Of a stretch of DNA of 64,000 nucleotides, positions 1 to 9,666 are shown in pieces. Position numbers and translations under genes: made by a program. The DNA comes from Roseovarius sp. MMSF_3359. Its GTDB lineage: Bacteria > Pseudomonadota > Alphaproteobacteria > Rhodobacterales > Rhodobacteraceae. The stretch lies in NCBI RefSeq assembly GCF_030733385.1, contig NZ_JASHJC010000009.1, forward strand, positions 62,001-126,000, in the 5' to 3' direction. Under the pieces are notes generated by a model, which saw only the letters and a program-made list of their open reading frames with translations, was not told the origin of the DNA and did no database searches. Numbering within the stretch: the first letter of the stretch is position 1; each line of letters begins with the position of its first letter.

Positions 1-246
1 CGCGAGCGTGCTTGTGACATGGTGCAACGGCATGGGCGCGCGCCGCCAAAGCGAAACCGGGTGAAACACGCCCTGTGCCAGCCGGGCGGGCATCATCGCC
101 AGCAGGATGACCGTCAGCGCCACGCTGGCCACGCCCGCGGTGATATAGACATCCGTCGGCAGAAGCAGCACGAACCCCTGCTCCGATGCGTGGGCCAGTG
201 CCATGCCCGGCAGCAGAAGTATGACGATCAGAAGAATTCGGCGCAT
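1..246 (-). CDS. Membrane protein, N-terminal part (runs off window)
   Basis: Read on the complement from an ATG at 244-246, the frame stays open to the window edge, so only the first 82 residues are visible. They start with a typical signal or first membrane segment (MRRILLIVILLLPGMALA) followed by HASEQGF and a second hydrophobic stretch (AGVASVALTVILLAMM). A purine-rich ribosome site (gggggacc) precedes the ATG. I do not recognise the family with certainty; it looks like the start of a polytopic inner-membrane protein. It is the gene downstream of the alanine symporter, but a strong terminator lies between them, so it is probably transcribed separately. Confidence 0.6.
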   Translation of the reverse strand, partial: MRRILLIVILLLPGMALAHASEQGFVLLLPTDVYITAGVASVALTVILLAMMPARLAQGVFHPVSLWRRAPMPLHHVTSTLA

Positions 247-358
247 CGGTCCCCCGTTTCGCGGCCGAGAGTAGCGGTATCCCGGGCGGGTTAAAGGGGC
301 AATTGCGGATTGTGCGCATCCTGCGATCCGGGCGGCGCATGCGGAGGGGGCAAAACAT

Positions 359-391
359 GAAAAAGGGCCGGTGCGACAAACACCGGCCCTC
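359..391 (-). terminator. Rho-independent terminator after the alanine symporter
   Basis: A ten-base-pair inverted repeat (agggccggtg at 364-373 and caccggccct at 381-390) with a seven-base loop is followed, in the minus direction, by a run of five T. It sits about 20 bases after the symporter stop codon. The stem is symmetric, but the T run exists only for leftward transcription. Confidence 0.85.
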
Positions 392-411
392 TCTTTGCAC
401 GTAAACTAAGA

Positions 412-1962
412 TCAGGTGTATTTCTTGATCTCGCCTGATTTGAGGCGGCTCATGTAGCTTTCCAGCTCAGCCTTGACGACCGGCATCAGCACGTAGAGGC
501 CGACGATGTTGACAACCGCCATGGCGAAGATCGCCGCATCCGAGAAGTCGATGACCGGGCCAAGGCTTGCGGCCGCGCCGATGACGACGAAGATGCAGAA
601 GATGACCTTGAAAACCAGCTCGGTTGTCTTGCCTTCGCCAAAGAGGAAGGTCCAGGCCTTGAGGCCGTAATAGGACCAGCTGATCATGGTCGAGAAGGCG
701 AAGAGGATCACCGCGATGGCCAGGATGTATTTGAACCATCCGAAGGCCGACGAGAAGGCCGCTGAGGTCAGTGCGACACCGGAGTTGCCGTCAACCGTGG
801 CGATGGCCGATCCTGCTTCGTTCAGGACATAGAGGCCGGTTTCGGGATCCGAGATCAACTGACCGGTGATGATGATCACCAGTGCGGTCATGGTGCAGAT
901 CACGACGGTGTCGATGAACGGCTCCAGGAGCGATACGAACCCTTCGGTGATCGGCTCTTTGGTTTTCACCGCCGAGTGGGCGATCGCCGCGGAACCAACG
1001 CCCGCCTCGTTCGAGAAGGCCGCCCGTTTGAAGCCCTGGATCAGGGCGCCAACCATGCCGCCCGCAACGCCGAGACCGGTAAAGGCCCCTTCGAAGATCT
1101 GGCCGAAGGCCCAGCCGATCTTGTCGAAGTTCATCAGGATGATGATGAGCGCGGTGATGACATACATCACACCCATGAAGGGTACGACCTTTTCGGTCAC
1201 CTTGGCGATGGACTTGAGGCCACCGACGATCACGGCAAAGACAACGCCAGCAAAGATGATGCCGGTGATCCAGCCAGGATAGTCACCGACCACGTTGGTG
1301 ATCTGCGCATGGGCCTGGTTCGCCTGGAACATGTTGCCGCCACCAAGCGCGCCGAGGATACAGAAGATCGAGAACATGACCGCGAGGATCTTGCCGCCCG
1401 GCTTGCCGCGCTCGGCAAAGCCCTTGGTCAGGTAATACATCGGACCACCTGACACGGTACCGTCCTCGTATTCATTCCGGTATTTCACGCCAAGCGTACA
1501 TTCGGTGAATTTCGAGGCCATGCCCATGAGGCCCGCCAGGATCATCCAGAAGGTTGCGCCCGGTCCGCCGATGCCGACGGCCACCGCCACGCCGGCGATG
1601 TTACCAAGGCCCACCGTGCCCGAAAGCGCCGTGGCAAGCGCCTGGAAGTGACTGACCTCACCGGCGTCGTTCGGGTCGGAGTAGTCGCCTTTCACCAGCG
1701 AGATCGAATGGGGAAACGCCCGGAACTGAATGAAAGCGAAGTAAAGAGTGAAAATGGTTGCCGCAACAACCAGCCAGGCCACGATCCATGGAAAGGACGT
1801 GCCGGGGAAGGGGCTAAAGATGAAGCTGACGAACCAGCCGGTCGAGCTCGCGAAGATCTCGTTGACTTTCTGGTCGATGCTGCCGTCCTGAGCCCAGGCC
1901 GGGGCGCTGGTCATCGCCAGCCCGGCCGCGGCGCTCGCCGCATATGTTAGGTTTCGAAACAT
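412..1962 (-). CDS. Sodium:alanine symporter (AGCS family)
   Basis: A 516-residue inner-membrane transporter of the alanine/glycine:cation symporter family, importing small neutral amino acids with Na+. Family hallmarks are visible: GTVGLGNIAGVAVAV near residue 110, a GGPMYYLTKG loop near 180, and FSNEAGVGSAAIAHSA near 335. The start chosen is the ATG at 1960-1962, with a ribosome site (aggga) eight bases upstream; the frame is open further back, but that stretch overlaps the stress protein gene. The N-terminus looks like a cleavable signal peptide (AAGLAMTSAPAWAQDG), which precedes the transport core. It lies 26 bases after the universal stress protein gene, implying an operon, and an Lrp/AsnC regulator is divergent, which fits amino-acid-responsive control. 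Confidence 0.9.
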   Translation of the reverse strand: MFRNLTYAASAAAGLAMTSAPAWAQDGSIDQKVNEIFASSTGWFVSFIFSPFPGTSFPWIVAWLVVAATIFTLYFAFIQFRAFPHSISLVKGDYSDPNDAGEVSHFQALATALSGTVGLGNIAGVAVAVGIGGPGATFWMILAGLMGMASKFTECTLGVKYRNEYEDGTVSGGPMYYLTKGFAERGKPGGKILAVMFSIFCILGALGGGNMFQANQAHAQITNVVGDYPGWITGIIFAGVVFAVIVGGLKSIAKVTEKVVPFMGVMYVITALIIILMNFDKIGWAFGQIFEGAFTGLGVAGGMVGALIQGFKRAAFSNEAGVGSAAIAHSAVKTKEPITEGFVSLLEPFIDTVVICTMTALVIIITGQLISDPETGLYVLNEAGSAIATVDGNSGVALTSAAFSSAFGWFKYILAIAVILFAFSTMISWSYYGLKAWTFLFGEGKTTELVFKVIFCIFVVIGAAASLGPVIDFSDAAIFAMAVVNIVGLYVLMPVVKAELESYMSRLKSGEIKKYT

Positions 1963-1988
1963 GTGACTATCCCTGATCTGTTTTTTGT

Positions 1989-2423
1989 TTATGGCACGAT
2001 GGTGCAGGGCACCGGCGCCATTTGGGCCAATGTGCTGGCCACGGAGCCAAAGACGCGCGAACCGATGCTGGTTTCGCCGTCGCGTCCGATCACCATCTGT
2101 GTCGCTCCGGTGTCCGAGCAGACCGTGGCCAGGGTCTTGGCGATATGGCCATATTTGATCTCGGTCGAGATTTCGACGCCACTGTCGGACAGTTTTTCGA
2201 CAACCGGGTCCATCAGCGCGGATTTGGCACGGGCCAGTTCTTCGTTGCGGCGCTTGTGCCGTTCTTCCAGTTCGGTCGGTGTCAGGAACGAATAGGGTGA
2301 CCATTCAAGCACGTGGGCGACGACGATGCTGCCGCCCTGAGATTTGGCACGCGCAACAGCGAATTCCAACGCCCGATTGGACGCATCACTGCCGTCGTAA
2401 CCTACGACGAATTTTTCGGACAT
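1989..2423 (-). CDS. Universal stress protein (UspA family)
   Basis: A 144-residue single-domain Usp protein. The N-terminus (KFVVGYDGSDASNRALEFA) is the first beta strand and helix with the conserved Asp. The C-terminal part shows the nucleotide-binding pattern GRDGETSIGSRVFGSVAS, close to the G-2x-G-9x-G(S/T) motif of ATP-binding Usp proteins, and ends VPCTIVP as family members usually do. A strong ribosome site (gggagga) lies five bases before the ATG. It is the first gene of an apparent two-gene unit with the alanine symporter; Usp proteins next to transporters often modulate them, but that role is inference here. Confidence 0.9.
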   Translation of the reverse strand: MSEKFVVGYDGSDASNRALEFAVARAKSQGGSIVVAHVLEWSPYSFLTPTELEERHKRRNEELARAKSALMDPVVEKLSDSGVEISTEIKYGHIAKTLATVCSDTGATQMVIGRDGETSIGSRVFGSVASTLAQMAPVPCTIVP

Positions 2424-2507
2424 TACATCCTCCCATTTTTATTCGGCGCCGTGTCTGGCGCCCTTTGACAATACCACAGGTTGCGCCAAGAAAAACATTG
2501 AACGATG

Positions 2508-2536
2508 TTGTCATTTGGGAAAATTTTGGAAATACT
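2508..2536 (+). promoter_or_regulatory. Candidate sigma-70 promoter of the Lrp/AsnC gene
   Basis: TTGTCA (2508-2513) and AATACT (2531-2536) are separated by exactly 17 bases and match consensus at five and four of six positions. The surroundings are unusually AT-rich for this genome, and the 11-base palindrome ggaaaatttcc (2559-2569) overlaps the ribosome site. AT-rich symmetric DNA is what Lrp-family proteins bind, so autoregulation and control of the divergent stress protein/symporter unit are plausible but unproven. Confidence 0.4.
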
Positions 2537-2570
2537 GATTACATATAGTAAAAAATTAGGAAAATTTCCG

Positions 2571-3038
2571 ATGGATCGGCTCGACTACCGCATTCTTTCT
2601 ATACTGCAGGAAGATGGGCAAATCTCGATGAATCGCCTGTCGGAAAAGGTCGGGTTGTCACTTTCCGCCTGCCACCGCCGGGTCAAGCTCATGGAGGCCA
2701 GCGGCGCCATTTCCAACTATGCGGCGGTAGTTGACCGAAAGGCTGTCGGGCTGGAGTTGCAGGTCTTCATCGAGGTCAAGCTGACGTCGCATTACAAGGA
2801 GGATCAGACCGCCTTCGAGGACAAGATCAAGGCGATGCCAGATGTGCTCGAATGTCACCTGATTTCCGGTGAATTCGACTATCTGATGCGCGTGGCGGTG
2901 CGCAGCACGTCAGATTACGAGGATTTCTACCGCAATCGACTGTCGCAGATCCCGTCCGTGGCACAGGTCAAAACCTTGCTCAGCCTGTCGGCGCTCAAGG
3001 AATTCAGGGGGTATAATCTCGAGGCGCTGCAGGAGTGA
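2571..3038 (+). CDS. Lrp/AsnC family transcriptional regulator
   Basis: A 155-residue regulator. Residues 1-50 form the helix-turn-helix (MDRLDYRILSILQEDGQISM, then LSEKVGLSLSACHRRVKLME), typical of the family. The rest is the RAM/Lrp ligand-binding domain, with MPDVLECHLISGEFDYLMRV as its hallmark. The start is the ATG at 2571 with an agga ribosome site nine bases upstream; the frame is open back to 2505 but that extension is not family-like. It is divergent from the stress protein and alanine symporter genes, so a role as amino-acid-sensing regulator of that unit is likely. Confidence 0.92.
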   Translation: MDRLDYRILSILQEDGQISMNRLSEKVGLSLSACHRRVKLMEASGAISNYAAVVDRKAVGLELQVFIEVKLTSHYKEDQTAFEDKIKAMPDVLECHLISGEFDYLMRVAVRSTSDYEDFYRNRLSQIPSVAQVKTLLSLSALKEFRGYNLEALQE

Positions 3039-3044
3039 GCCGGA

Positions 3045-3065
3045 CCTGCGTTCTGGGGTCGCAGG
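3045..3065. other. Short inverted repeat after the Lrp gene
   Basis: CCTGCG (3045-3050) pairs with CGCAGG (3060-3065) around a nine-base loop, seven bases after the Lrp stop. No T run follows, so it is at best a weak or factor-dependent terminator. Confidence 0.25.
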
Positions 3066-3106
3066 AGCCTGACATTACGGTAAGATGACTTAGGTTAGCA
3101 GCAAGT

Positions 3107-3124
3107 GGTGACGCGCGAGTCACC
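3107..3124 (+). promoter_or_regulatory. Hairpin in the cydA leader
   Basis: GGTGAC (3107-3112) and GTCACC (3119-3124) form a perfect six-base-pair stem with a six-base loop, ending about 12 bases before the cydA ribosome site (cggag). It could be an operator or a leader hairpin; no FNR-like box was found in this 107-base spacer. Confidence 0.3.
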
Positions 3125-3145
3125 GGCGACGACCGGAGAAAACCT

Positions 3146-4519
3146 ATGGATACATTGCTGTTGTCCCGCATTCAGTTCGGGGCAAATATCTCGTTTCACA
3201 TCCTGTTCCCGACGATCACCATCGCTTTGGGCTGGGTGCTTTTGTATTTCAAGATCAGGTTTGTCCGGTCGGGCGATGAAAAATGGATCAATGCCTATCG
3301 GTTCTGGATCAAGGTCTTCGCGCTCAGCTTTGCGCTGGGTGTCGTCAGCGGCATCACCATGTCCTTCCAGTTCGGCACCAACTGGCCGGGCTTCATGGAA
3401 ACGGTCGGCAATATCGCAGGGCCGCTCCTGGCTTATGAGGTTATGACAGCGTTCTTCCTCGAGGCGGTTTTCCTCGGGATCATGCTTTTCGGGTTCAGTC
3501 GCGTGCCAAGCTGGCTTCACACGCTCAGTACATTTCTTGTGGCGTTCGGCACCACCATGTCCGCCTTCTGGATCCTGGTCCTGTCAAGCTGGATGCACAC
3601 GCCCGTCGGGTTCGAGATGCGCGAGGGTGTGGCCCATGCCACCGATTGGTGGGCGATCATCTTCAACCCGTCGATGCCCTATCGCCTGATCCATATGCTG
3701 CTGGCCAGTGGGCTGACCGTAGCCTTCCTTCTGGCCGGGATCAGTGCGTTTCGCTGGCTCCGGGATCAACGTGGCGCGGATGTGCGCGCATCGCTGGTCA
3801 CCGGGCTGGGCCTCGGCGCGATCCTCATCCCGATCCAGATCCTCGTGGGCGACTTCCACGGCCTCAACACGCTGGAACACCAGCCTGCCAAGGTTGCGGC
3901 GATGGAAGGTAACTGGGAGACGCAGGGCAACGTCCCGCTGCTGCTCTTTGCCCTGCCCGACGAGGCTGCGCGGACCAACCATTTCGAAATCGGCATCCCG
4001 AACGGCGCGTCGCTCATACTGACCCACCATGCCGACGGGGTTGTGCCCGGCCTGAATGATTTCGTGGCCGAGGATGGCACGATCCTGCATCCGCCCGTGG
4101 CCCCGGTCTTCTTTTCCTTCCGTGTGATGGTCGGAACCGGCGTTGCCATGCTGCTCCTGAGCTGGGCGGCGGTGGCGATGATGTCCTGGCGAAAGCGCGG
4201 GGTCGAGGCCCTGCCGCGCCCGATGCTCTGGGCGATGGTGCCGATGGCATTTTCGGGCTGGGTCGCCACCCTCGCCGGTTGGTACACGACCGAGATCGGC
4301 CGCCAGCCGTGGCTCGTCACCGGCGTGATGACCACCAAGGAAGCCGTGGCGGACGTGCCCGCGCCGATGGTCGCCGGAACGCTGGCCATCTACCTGTCGG
4401 TCTATGCGCTGCTGCTTGCGGCCTATATCGGGGTGCTCTTCTATCTGGCGCGCACGGCGGGCAAGGGCGGCGATGACCGCATCCGCCCCGGCATGCCACG
4501 ACCGGTTCCGGCGGAGTAA
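3146..4519 (+). CDS. cydA: Cytochrome bd ubiquinol oxidase subunit I
   Basis: A 457-residue polytopic inner-membrane subunit that carries the hemes and quinol site of cytochrome bd, reducing O2 with ubiquinol under low oxygen or respiratory stress. Conserved family patterns are visible: RIQFGANISFHILFP at the N-terminus, GVVSGITMSFQFGTNWPGF around residues 67-85, and GWYTTEIGRQPW near residue 375. The protein is shorter than E. coli CydA (about 520) and the periplasmic Q loop is short, which fits the cyanide-insensitive CioA subgroup. cydB follows after five bases. No cydX-like small gene and no cydDC genes are nearby. Confidence 0.93.
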   Translation: MDTLLLSRIQFGANISFHILFPTITIALGWVLLYFKIRFVRSGDEKWINAYRFWIKVFALSFALGVVSGITMSFQFGTNWPGFMETVGNIAGPLLAYEVMTAFFLEAVFLGIMLFGFSRVPSWLHTLSTFLVAFGTTMSAFWILVLSSWMHTPVGFEMREGVAHATDWWAIIFNPSMPYRLIHMLLASGLTVAFLLAGISAFRWLRDQRGADVRASLVTGLGLGAILIPIQILVGDFHGLNTLEHQPAKVAAMEGNWETQGNVPLLLFALPDEAARTNHFEIGIPNGASLILTHHADGVVPGLNDFVAEDGTILHPPVAPVFFSFRVMVGTGVAMLLLSWAAVAMMSWRKRGVEALPRPMLWAMVPMAFSGWVATLAGWYTTEIGRQPWLVTGVMTTKEAVADVPAPMVAGTLAIYLSVYALLLAAYIGVLFYLARTAGKGGDDRIRPGMPRPVPAE

Positions 4520-4524
4520 AGCCC

Positions 4525-5535
4525 ATGGAAATGTTCGGAGATCCCGCACTTTGGCTGCCAGTGACCTTCGCTGGGCTGATGGGCCTGTCGATCCTGATCT
4601 ATGTCTGCCTCGACGGGTTTGACCTTGGCGTTGGCCTGCTCTTCCCCTTCTCGGAAGAGGCGGAGAAAGACCGCATGGTCGCCTCGATCGGCCCCTTCTG
4701 GGACGCGAACGAGACCTGGCTGGTGTTGGCCATCGGTATCCTGTTGGTGGCCTTCCCCGCGGCACATGGCATGATCCTGACGGCGCTTTACCTGCCGGTG
4801 GCGATCATGCTGGTGGGGCTGATCTTGCGGGGGGTGGCCTTCGAATTTCGGGTCAAGGCGCCGGCGCCGCGCAAACCGATGTGGAACAACCTGTTCTTTA
4901 CCGGCAGCCTGATGACGTCCCTGTCGCAGGGTTACATGCTGGGCATGTATATCATGGGGCTTGAAGTGACGCTCTTCACCCTTGCCTTCTCGGTCGTCAC
5001 GGCGGTGTTCCTGACGGTCGCCTATTCCTTTATCGGGGCCACATGGCTGATCCTCAAGACCGAGGGCGCGCTGCAGCAGAAGGCCGTCACATGGGCGCGG
5101 CAAGGTATCTGGGGCGTCGTGCTGGGTCTGGGTGCGATCTCGATCGCCTCACCTTTCGTCAGTCCGCGGATTTTCGACAAATGGTTCTCGGTGCCGGAAA
5201 TTTTCCTGCTTCTGCCGATGCCGCTGATGGCACTTCTGCTGATCGGGGCGCTCTGGCTGACACTGCGGCACCTGCCGCGGGCCGATGACGGGCTGGCCTG
5301 GGTGCCGTTTGTGGCCACGACCACGCTCTTCACCTTAGGCTTCTTCGGGATGGCCTATTCGTTCTACCCCTATGTCGTGCCCGAGGCGCTGACCATCTAT
5401 GACGCGGCAAGTGCGCCCGAAAGCCTCTTCATCATCCTTGTGGGGACGGTTTTCGTGCTGCCGATGATCGTGGGATACACGGTGCTCGCTTACATCGTCT
5501 TTCGCGGCAAGGCCACGGAACTGCGCTATGACTAG
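4525..5535 (+). CDS. cydB: Cytochrome bd ubiquinol oxidase subunit II
   Basis: A 336-residue polytopic membrane protein, the partner of subunit I. The N-terminus has the signature LIYVCLDGFDLGVGLLFPF, followed by ASIGPFWDANETWLVL, both diagnostic of CydB/CioB. It starts five bases after the cydA stop, so the pair is co-transcribed. Length is slightly below the E. coli protein (379), again as in CIO-type oxidases. The downstream neighbour is convergent. Confidence 0.93.
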   Translation: MEMFGDPALWLPVTFAGLMGLSILIYVCLDGFDLGVGLLFPFSEEAEKDRMVASIGPFWDANETWLVLAIGILLVAFPAAHGMILTALYLPVAIMLVGLILRGVAFEFRVKAPAPRKPMWNNLFFTGSLMTSLSQGYMLGMYIMGLEVTLFTLAFSVVTAVFLTVAYSFIGATWLILKTEGALQQKAVTWARQGIWGVVLGLGAISIASPFVSPRIFDKWFSVPEIFLLLPMPLMALLLIGALWLTLRHLPRADDGLAWVPFVATTTLFTLGFFGMAYSFYPYVVPEALTIYDAASAPESLFIILVGTVFVLPMIVGYTVLAYIVFRGKATELRYD

Positions 5536-5560
5536 ACGGCGCTAGGCGCGATCCTGAGCC

Positions 5561-5782
5561 TCAAGCAAACCCCGCGCCGCTGCACATCAGGCAGCGCCGC
5601 GTCTTGGTTCCGAAACATCCTTCGCAGCGGCCGAATTTGGGACCGCCGCGCTCGTCACGCCCTTGCGGCACCTGCCCGGAACCGCCGCAGATCTGACACG
5701 GCGCCCGCCCGGTGCCATGGCACCGATGGCACTTCTGTTTGACATGCGGCATCTGCTTTTTTCGGGGCGTATGATTTTCCAT
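5561..5782 (-). CDS. Small zinc-finger protein with DnaJ-like CxxCxGxG repeats
   Basis: A 73-residue protein, almost entirely a DnaJ-type cysteine-rich domain: CHRCHGTGRAPCQICGGSG, then CEGCFGTKTRRCLMCSGAG. The four CxxC pairs can bind two zinc ions. No J domain is present, so this is a free-standing zinc-ribbon protein rather than a chaperone. The start is uncertain: ATG at 5780-5782 (chosen), an upstream ATG at 5857, and an internal one 11 codons later are possible, and none has a strong ribosome site. It is convergent with cydB. Function unknown. Confidence 0.65.
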   Translation of the reverse strand: MENHTPRKKQMPHVKQKCHRCHGTGRAPCQICGGSGQVPQGRDERGGPKFGRCEGCFGTKTRRCLMCSGAGFA

Positions 5783-5969
5783 TACGGTGCCTGAATACTG
5801 TTCCAAACGGCGAATTCGCCTTGTTGGGAACGCATCTGAGCACAAGTTCGTTAACAAGTCACGGATGCCGCCGCATCAAAAACCGCTGGTGTGACATCGA
5901 AAATGCGGCCCGCCGCCGCCACGACGTCTGAATGGCGGATCAAAGAAGAGCGGATGGCCGTTTGGCGGC

Positions 5970-8900
5970 TCAGGTCGCGCCCCACCCGCCGCCGCCCGGG
6001 GTTTCCATGCCGAATACTGCGCCTTCGGGCAGGTCGATTTCACTGTTGCCCGCCATCTCCCGAACCTCGCCATCGGGCAGTTCGGCCCAGTTGCGCCCTA
6101 CCTGACCGGGTACACCGCCATCACCGCCAAAGGGCGGGATAATTCGGTGATTGCTGAGTGTCGTGACGGTGACCGGCTTCAGGAACCGCAACCTGCGGAT
6201 CAGGCCGTGGCCGCCACGCCATTGACCTGCGCCACCCGATCCGGGGCGCACAGTGAACTCCTCAAGCCGCACAGGAAAGCGTTTTTCCAGCACTTCGGGG
6301 TCGGTCATGCGGGTGTTGGTCATATGGCTTTGGATTGCATCGCAGCCCTGGAATCCCGGCCCTGCCCCGGTGCCGCCGGCGATGGTCTCGTAATTCTGGA
6401 AGTCGTCATTGCCCCAGACGAAATTGTTCATCGTGGCCTGGCTTCCGGCAATGACGCCAAGCGCGCCGTAGAGCGCGTTGCACGCCGCCTGGCTGACCTC
6501 GGTATTGCCCGAAATCACCGCTGCGGGGTATTTCGGATTTAGCATCGAGCCGTCCGGCACGATGATCTTGAGCGGGGTCAGGCAGCCCTGGTTGAGCGGG
6601 ATATCGGCGCCGACCATGGTGCGGAAAACATAGAGTACCGCCGCGTCGGAGATTGACCGCGGCGCGTTGTAATTGCCCGAATGCTGCGGCGAGGTGCCGG
6701 AGAAATCAATCACCGCCTCGCGGGCGGCGTGGTCCACGGTGACCTTCACCTCGATCACTGCTCCGTGATCCATCGGATAGGTGAACTGCCCGTCGCGGAG
6801 CCGGTCGATCACCCTGCGCACACTTTCCTCGGCATTCATCTGCACATGGCCCATATAGGCCTGCACCACGTCGATCCCGTAATTGTCGACGACCTTGAGC
6901 AGCTCTTGCCGACCGGTCTCATTCGCCGCTACCTGCGCCTTGAGGTCGGCCATGTTCTGACTGACCGTGCGGCAAGGGTATTTGCCTGAGGCCAGCAGGT
7001 TTTCCGCCATCTCTTCCAAAAGCGTGCCGCGATCCACGAGCTTGACGTTGTCGATCAGCACACCCTCTTCGATGATATGCGTACTGTCGGGGGGCGCGCT
7101 GCCGGGCGTACGCCCGCCGATATCTGCGTGATGCCCGCGGGACCCCAACCAGAAAACCGCTTTGCCCTCGACAAATACCGGCGTGATGACCGTCACATCG
7201 GGCAGGTGCGTGCCGCCATTATAGGGCGAATTCAGCATATAGGCGTCGCCCGGCGCCGCGTCGGGGTTGAGCCGCATGATCGTCTTGACCGCATCGGACA
7301 TGGAGCCGAGATGCACCGGCACATGCGGCGCGTTGGCGACCAGATCGCCCCGGTCGTCGAAGATCGCGCAGGAAAAGTCGTAGCGTTCCTTGATGTTCAC
7401 AGACCATGACGTATTGGCCAGCGTTGCGCCCATCTGATCGGCCACGGACATGAAGAGGTTGTTGAACACCTCCAGCAGCACCGGATCGGCTTGCGTTCCC
7501 GCCGCGCGGTCCCGCGCCTTGGCGGTGATGCGTTCGAGGATCAGGTTGCCCATCTGGTCCACATGCGCGGCCCAACCCGGTTCGATCACATTGGTCCCGG
7601 TGGTTTCGGTAATCACTGCCGGACCACTCACGCGCGCGGCCGGATCCAACGTGTCGCGATCATAAAGCGGCACGTCACGCCAATCGCCCTCGGCATACAT
7701 CGGGATCTGCGCCAACGGCTGGCCGTCACCGGCGGGCAGGGCGGGGCTCGGGGCCTGCCCGGTCTGCCCGATCGCCTCCACGCTCAGCATATCGAACAAC
7801 ACGGCGCGTTCGGGCGAGTGAAAGCCAAACCGCTGCTGATGCGCGGCTTCGAAATCGGCGCGCATCTGGTCCGGCTCGGCGAAGGGGACGTCCAATGGCT
7901 GATGCGAGCCGTCATAGCGCAGATGCGCGCGGCGCTGGATGGTGATGTCGTCAATACCTTGCCCTGCGACTTCGGCGCGCGCCTCACCGGCGATCCGGTC
8001 CAGCGCAGACGCTGCCTTTTCCACCGCAGACAGGGGCGCGTCCATCTGCACCTCGCGCAGCGCCCGGATCTCGGCCAGACCCATGCCATAGGCGCTGAGA
8101 ACCCCGGCATGGGGATGGATCAGAACCCGCGTCATGCCCAAGGCATCGGCCACAAGGCAGGCATGTTGCCCCCCCGCGCCACCGAAGCATTGCAGCGTAT
8201 AGCCGGTCACGTCATGCCCACGCTGCACGCTGATCTTCTTGATCGCATTGGCCATGTTGTCGACGGCGATGCGCAGGAACCCCTCGGCCATGTCCTCGGG
8301 ACTGCGTGGGTCTTCGCCCGTCGCCTCGGCCACATCGCGTGCGAGGCTCGCGAATTTCTCGCGCACGATTTCGGCATCCAGCGGCTCTTTGCCCTCAGGG
8401 CCGAAGACCGGTGGGAAATGATCGGGGTTGAGCTTGCCCAGCATCACGTTGCAATCGGTCACCGCAAGTGGCCCGCCGCGCCGGTAACAGGCGGGGCCGG
8501 GATCGGCACCGGCGCTTTCGGGGCCGACCTGAAACCGCCCGTCCTCGAATTTGCAGATGCTGCCACCGCCGGCGGCCACGGTATGAATATCCATCATCGG
8601 CGCCCGCATTCGCACGCCCGCCACTTCGGTCTCGAAACTGCGTTCATACTCGCCCGCATAATGGCTCACGTCGGTGGAGGTGCCGCCCATGTCAAAACCG
8701 ATCAGGCGCTCATGTCCTGCCGCCTCGCCGGTCTTGACCATGCCGACAATGCCACCTGCCGGGCCGCTGAGAATCGCATCCTTGCCCTGAAAAAGCGTCG
8801 CATCAGTCAACCCGCCGGAGGATTGCATGAAGAGCAGCGCGTCGCAGGCCCGGCCCATGTCGAGCGCGCCCGCCACTTGATCCACATAGCGCCGCAGAAT

Positions 8901-9545
8901 GGGCGACAGGTAGGCATCGACCACGGTCGTATCGCCGCGCCCGACCAGCTTGGCGAGGCGGCTGACCTGATGGCTGGCGGTGATCTGGGTGAAGCCGATC
9001 TCGGCCGCCATTTCGGCCACGCGTTGCTCATGCGCGGGGTTGAGATAGGCGTGCAGACCGGCAATCGCCACTGCGCGGATGCCCTTGTCATAGGCGGCCT
9101 GCAACGTCGCCCGCGCTGCGTCCTCGTCAAGCGGCGTGACAACGGCACCGTCCGCATCCAGCCGCTCGTCCAGCTCCGCTACGTCTTCGTAAAGGAGATC
9201 AGGGCGCTTGATTTCGAGATCGAAGAGGCGCGGGCGGGTCTGATAGCCGATCAGCAGGAGATCGCGAAATCCTTTGGTGATGAGCAACAGTACCCGCTCA
9301 CCCTTGCGCTCAAGCAGGGCATTCGTGGCCACTGTGGTGCCCATCTTGACCGCGCGGATCGAGCTGTCCGGAAACGGGCCGTCCACGCCCATGACGTCAC
9401 GGATCCCCTGCACAGCGGCGTCGCGGTAACGTTCAGGATTTTCCGACAAGAGCTTGTGCGTATGGACGACACCGTCGGGATCAAGGGCCACGATATCGGT
9501 GAATGTCCCGCCCCGGTCGATCCAGAATTCCCATTCACCGCTCAT
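5970..9545 (-). CDS. Fused hydantoinase/5-oxoprolinase (HyuA-HyuB)
   Basis: A 1191-residue cytoplasmic enzyme of the ATP-dependent hydantoinase/oxoprolinase family. Residues 1 to about 690 are the HyuA half, with an actin-like phosphate loop ([18 protein letters not shown]), and [14 protein letters not shown] near residue 300. Residues from about 700 are the HyuB half, beginning [17 protein letters not shown]. Fusion of both halves in one chain is typical of eukaryotic-type 5-oxoprolinase (about 1280 residues), which opens pyroglutamate to glutamate. The ATG at 9543-9545 is chosen because it immediately precedes the conserved N-terminus. The neighbouring phosphatase gene is divergent across 121 bases. 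The exact substrate (5-oxoproline or hydantoin) cannot be told from sequence alone. Confidence 0.9.
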   Translation of the reverse strand: MSGEWEFWIDRGGTFTDIVALDPDGVVHTHKLLSENPERYRDAAVQGIRDVMGVDGPFPDSSIRAVKMGTTVATNALLERKGERVLLLITKGFRDLLLIGYQTRPRLFDLEIKRPDLLYEDVAELDERLDADGAVVTPLDEDAARATLQAAYDKGIRAVAIAGLHAYLNPAHEQRVAEMAAEIGFTQITASHQVSRLAKLVGRGDTTVVDAYLSPILRRYVDQVAGALDMGRACDALLFMQSSGGLTDATLFQGKDAILSGPAGGIVGMVKTGEAAGHERLIGFDMGGTSTDVSHYAGEYERSFETEVAGVRMRAPMMDIHTVAAGGGSICKFEDGRFQVGPESAGADPGPACYRRGGPLAVTDCNVMLGKLNPDHFPPVFGPEGKEPLDAEIVREKFASLARDVAEATGEDPRSPEDMAEGFLRIAVDNMANAIKKISVQRGHDVTGYTLQCFGGAGGQHACLVADALGMTRVLIHPHAGVLSAYGMGLAEIRALREVQMDAPLSAVEKAASALDRIAGEARAEVAGQGIDDITIQRRAHLRYDGSHQPLDVPFAEPDQMRADFEAAHQQRFGFHSPERAVLFDMLSVEAIGQTGQAPSPALPAGDGQPLAQIPMYAEGDWRDVPLYDRDTLDPAARVSGPAVITETTGTNVIEPGWAAHVDQMGNLILERITAKARDRAAGTQADPVLLEVFNNLFMSVADQMGATLANTSWSVNIKERYDFSCAIFDDRGDLVANAPHVPVHLGSMSDAVKTIMRLNPDAAPGDAYMLNSPYNGGTHLPDVTVITPVFVEGKAVFWLGSRGHHADIGGRTPGSAPPDSTHIIEEGVLIDNVKLVDRGTLLEEMAENLLASGKYPCRTVSQNMADLKAQVAANETGRQELLKVVDNYGIDVVQAYMGHVQMNAEESVRRVIDRLRDGQFTYPMDHGAVIEVKVTVDHAAREAVIDFSGTSPQHSGNYNAPRSISDAAVLYVFRTMVGADIPLNQGCLTPLKIIVPDGSMLNPKYPAAVISGNTEVSQAACNALYGALGVIAGSQATMNNFVWGNDDFQNYETIAGGTGAGPGFQGCDAIQSHMTNTRMTDPEVLEKRFPVRLEEFTVRPGSGGAGQWRGGHGLIRRLRFLKPVTVTTLSNHRIIPPFGGDGGVPGQVGRNWAELPDGEVREMAGNSEIDLPEGAVFGMETPGGGGWGAT

Positions 9546-9666
9546 CGCCGCCCCCAATGTTAAATCGTGCTCACGTTTGGCACCGATCCGCGAAATGTCA
9601 ACGCCAGTGGCATTGATCTTGGCCAAGGTTTTTGCGCATATGGCGCGCAGCCAAAGGAGCACGCCC

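Noticed and set aside
1963..2304. Upstream extension of the alanine symporter frame
   Set aside because: The frame stays open to 2304, but that stretch is antisense-like in composition, overlaps the stress protein gene and precedes a good signal peptide with its own ribosome site.
7491..9563. Long open frame antisense to the oxoprolinase gene
   Set aside because: The oxoprolinase frame carries the family motifs along its whole length, and the antisense frame has no recognisable domain and no start context.
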